From a virus: a DNA stretch of 64,000 bases. The position numbers were made by a program, and so were the translations under genes. Shown in pieces: positions 63,201-64,000 of the stretch. Below the pieces are notes generated by a model that was given only the letters and a program-made list of their open reading frames with translations, had not been told where the DNA came from and made no database searches. Position 1 is the first letter of the stretch, and every line of letters starts with the position of its first letter. The stretch is taken from IMG/VR virus record IMGVR_UViG_3300046787_000604, positions 1 through 64,000 of that record, one strand, 5' to 3'.

Positions 63201-63640
63201 ATCTTCATCCTTCTATCATATTTGTATCTACTAAACTTATCCAAATCATCTTCGTAAAGACCTGTATTGATTTGAATTGTTTCTCCGGACATATTTTGAA
63301 CAAGTCCATTGTCTATACCCGTTAAACCAACATCGCATAAATCAGTGATGATTGGACAAAAGTTTGGGTCAATGTTATCAGGATTCCAATAATTTTCTGA
63401 AACAATAGTATCATTATCAAAATCACAAGAACCATCTTGACATCTTGTTGTTCCTGAACTATTAAAATTAAACTTGAACGGCATACGATTACCGTCATCC
63501 TCACCAATCAATAACGGTGAGAATACAACCTCTTGGTCATAGTCTTTTTCGTCTGAAGCAAGACAAATATCGGTGATTTCATTCGCCGGTTTTAGACCCC
63601 ATCGTCTAAAATTATACTGATTAATGTTTTGATATGCCAT
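60254..63640 (-). CDS. Large adhesin: LamG/ConA-like domains joined by a Thr-Pro-rich mucin-like region
   Basis: 1128 residues from ATG 63640 ([20 protein letters not shown]); a TTG two codons further upstream is not preferred. The N-terminal 630 residues include several Cys pairs ([34 protein letters not shown]) and a lectin-like beta-sandwich region ([40 protein letters not shown]). About 640-845 is Thr/Pro/Glu/Ser repeat, then [17 protein letters not shown], a second short TP stretch, and a C-terminal LamG-like domain (905-1124: [40 protein letters not shown]). LamG domains bind glycans, which suits host-surface recognition. Largest protein of the fibre cluster. Confidence 0.85.
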   Translation of the reverse strand: MAYQNINQYNFRRWGLKPANEITDICLASDEKDYDQEVVFSPLLIGEDDGNRMPFKFNFNSSGTTRCQDGSCDFDNDTIVSENYWNPDNIDPNFCPIITDLCDVGLTGIDNGLVQNMSGETIQINTGLYEDDLDKFSRYKYDRRMKMHPITGFTTSENRLWDDNSYSYDLSYSNIGGDIGYVANLSGGFFQGFYKVAGYDYQVFPQRPNLGWSAEFMLRYRWTGDTSVGLNVRYPENKGTFFYMGARAENKFYHYPDGSPKQDSGYTRVTSGLTCMDTCACGLLDSNPHDCLKVYQQSGGTSYNCSCGCPCSCAVTAQYPETDPLYDGVSNALSLRLSGDTGSPRLCVKTYRITGGCETTGTCLTGITYTTGTSVTEWCSTRGIFDDCSGTTYSNVEHWAQIDAVFQRNEWFDTCELYNMGGLGLLVKDVYTATTANNSISLIEPPTTHQEKYDPATTEVVTFNDNWTAEEKFRLGTMKFYVNGKLFLVAENFEEIIPRLLNTPKEKQIGVGYNISLGGGTQGLHDNLTFSGGCPVDLNDMVYQQDPECLTTNDLDHTEYSGLTTNIRLEEIFGGSMIGDISAFRMYTEPLNASQIKHNFRLLKNKYDLLDPNCVNCRILIPNNDLTYNFYPCPTVTPTTTPTNTPTNTPTNTETATQTPTQTSTQTSTPTPTLTQTSTPTPTSTETPTPTNTQTSTPTNTETATPTPTSTETPTPTNTENSTPTPTNTETATQTPTPSVTATEGLTPTATATQTPTPTETPTETPTNTPTNTETETPTPTPTTTSTSTPTETPTTTPTNTETSTPTPSPTVTQTSTPTVTPTESETPTPTPTETSTPTPTLPDNNFLLQEDYFMLLQEDGYGLYIEVPTPTPTPTVTTTQTSTPTVTPTTTTTPTSTATSSPVLSNLVLYYDPSNSSSYSGTGTVINDLSGNGLNGTMSNITFTSPYFTYNGTSSQIQIADNTLLEPGSGDWTMEVWVNQSVLGNDVVLGKFDNGGLTQDVSYSIRTTNTTYYAQLGSGSGSGSSLYIDSSLKVGTIGTWYQIVYVFTNITANTLQTFVNGVSIGTVSHSLPSILNTVRPLYIGSYNGGEYSQWFDGKIGITRLYNSALTSSQVLQNFNADKSKYGL
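60930..61735 (-). repeat. Coding Thr-Pro-rich low-complexity repeats
   Basis: Degenerate repeats of ACTCCAACTCCAACA-like units encode PTPTxTxTxT stretches for about 210 residues, interrupted at about 61040-61105 by the LLQEDGY segment. The same repeat type occurs near 55.3, 55.7, 58.4 and 59.05 kb, so recombination between genes is possible. Confidence 0.85.
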
Positions 63641-63649
63641 ATACAATTG

Positions 63650-63656
63650 ATAAATA
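63650..63656 (-). promoter_or_regulatory. Late-promoter-like TATTTAT box (minus) in the divergent region
   Basis: The minus strand reads GGTATTTATCAATTGTATAT, 9 bases before the ATG at 63640. Confidence 0.5.
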
Positions 63657-63669
63657 CCTTCATTCGTAG

Positions 63670-63676
63670 TATTTAT
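63670..63676 (+). promoter_or_regulatory. Late-promoter-like TATTTAT box (plus) in the divergent region
   Basis: The plus strand reads GTAGTATTTATAGTTAAAAA, 15 bases before the ATG at 63692. Together with the box at 63650 it forms a back-to-back pair, each facing its own gene. Confidence 0.55.
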
Positions 63677-63691
63677 AGTTAAAAAGAATAG

Positions 63692-64000
63692 ATGATTACC
63701 GTAGACACAGAATTTTTTTCATCACCGTATTATTTTCTTCTTAGAGATAAAGGAGACAAATATTCCTTGTATTTCTCTGCAGAGGAGACTTTAACCGAGG
63801 CTCGTAAAAAAGATGAGGTTATCCACTTTGATAAAAAGAAGGGTAAAAAGGTTAAAAATTATTTGGAAAAAACCGTAAAAGATAAAAAAAAGAAATCCAC
63901 TAAAACAATTAAAACTGATTTGGAAGAATTGGTTAATGCTGATGGTGCGATGTCTAACTCAGCAATTCCAATTCTTGACCCAAAACTTCACCCAAAGAAA
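63692..64000 (+). CDS. Partial hypothetical protein, Lys-rich N-terminus
   Basis: 103 codons from ATG 63692 to the window edge, still open. It starts [20 protein letters not shown] and continues with a very Lys-rich stretch ([20 protein letters not shown]) and a more conserved-looking end ([20 protein letters not shown]). No family recognised from the visible part. It has a late-type box and is divergent from the large adhesin, so it is likely a virion or virion-assembly protein. Confidence 0.75.
   Translation, partial: MITVDTEFFSSPYYFLLRDKGDKYSLYFSAEETLTEARKKDEVIHFDKKKGKKVKNYLEKTVKDKKKKSTKTIKTDLEELVNADGAMSNSAIPILDPKLHPKK

Noticed and set aside
63641-63646. TTG start two codons upstream for the large adhesin
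   Set aside because: The ATG at 63640 is a standard start with box spacing like other late genes.

Overview
The window is part of the genome of a large, AT-rich, T4-type contractile-tailed phage. The evidence is a T4-like set of tail genes (sheath, tube, gp26-like hub chaperone, tape measure, gp53/LysM-like protein, gp25, gp6), neck proteins, a T4-type replication set (family B polymerase, gp41/DnaB-like helicase, UvsX-like recombinase, gp32-like ssDNA-binding protein, RNase H-like 5' exonuclease) and class I ribonucleotide reductase. The host is probably a Bacteroidota bacterium (inference). Starts lack Shine-Dalgarno sequences and sit behind A/T-rich leaders. The replication block has a TTTG-N20-TATCTTTA promoter close to the Bacteroidota consensus TTTG/TAnnTTTG. 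The ssDNA-binding protein ends in an SSB-like DEDLPF tip.

Layout. 1-7.2 kb (minus): gp25, gp6 and a giant open frame of at least 1583 codons that runs off the left edge. 7.25-16.1 kb (minus): nucleotide and replication operon (ssb, small gene, recA/uvsX, 5' exonuclease, possible Acb2-like gene, unknown gene, helicase, nrdB, nrdA), bounded by terminators. 16.2-40.6 kb (minus): virion genes, with three very large baseplate/hub proteins, tape measure, tail chaperones, tube, HAD phosphatase, sheath, a gp15-like tail terminator and a gp14-like neck protein. One 53-codon plus-strand gene lies at 37.9 kb. 40.6-45.4 kb (plus): SNF2-type helicase, a superoxide dismutase fused to a nuclease-like domain, gp13-like neck protein and a small beta-rich protein. 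45.5-48.7 kb (minus): DNA polymerase and a small protein. 48.7-55 kb (minus): six consecutive glycosyltransferase genes. 55-63.6 kb (minus): six fibre/adhesin-type genes rich in Thr-Pro, Gly-Thr-Ser or Asn repeats. 63.69 kb (plus): start of a divergent gene that runs off the right edge.

How it fits together. Almost every virion transcription unit is preceded, in the sense orientation, by TATTTAT within about 5-65 bases of its start codon. The replication operon lacks it and has the host-type promoter instead. This suggests an early/late switch with a phage-specific late promoter that reads as the reverse complement of T4's TATAAATA. The Thr-Pro-rich, mucin-like fibres sit directly upstream of the glycosyltransferase cassette, separated only by a terminator hairpin. 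This suggests that the phage glycosylates its own surface proteins, which is the strongest candidate for an undescribed system here. Other unusual points are the SOD-nuclease fusion, an OmpA-like domain in a baseplate protein, membrane-helix-like segments in the giant baseplate-region protein, and a short ES-x-L motif shared by otherwise unrelated proteins.

No tRNA, insertion sequence, integrase or CRISPR array was recognised. No gene-free stretch exceeds 300 bases.
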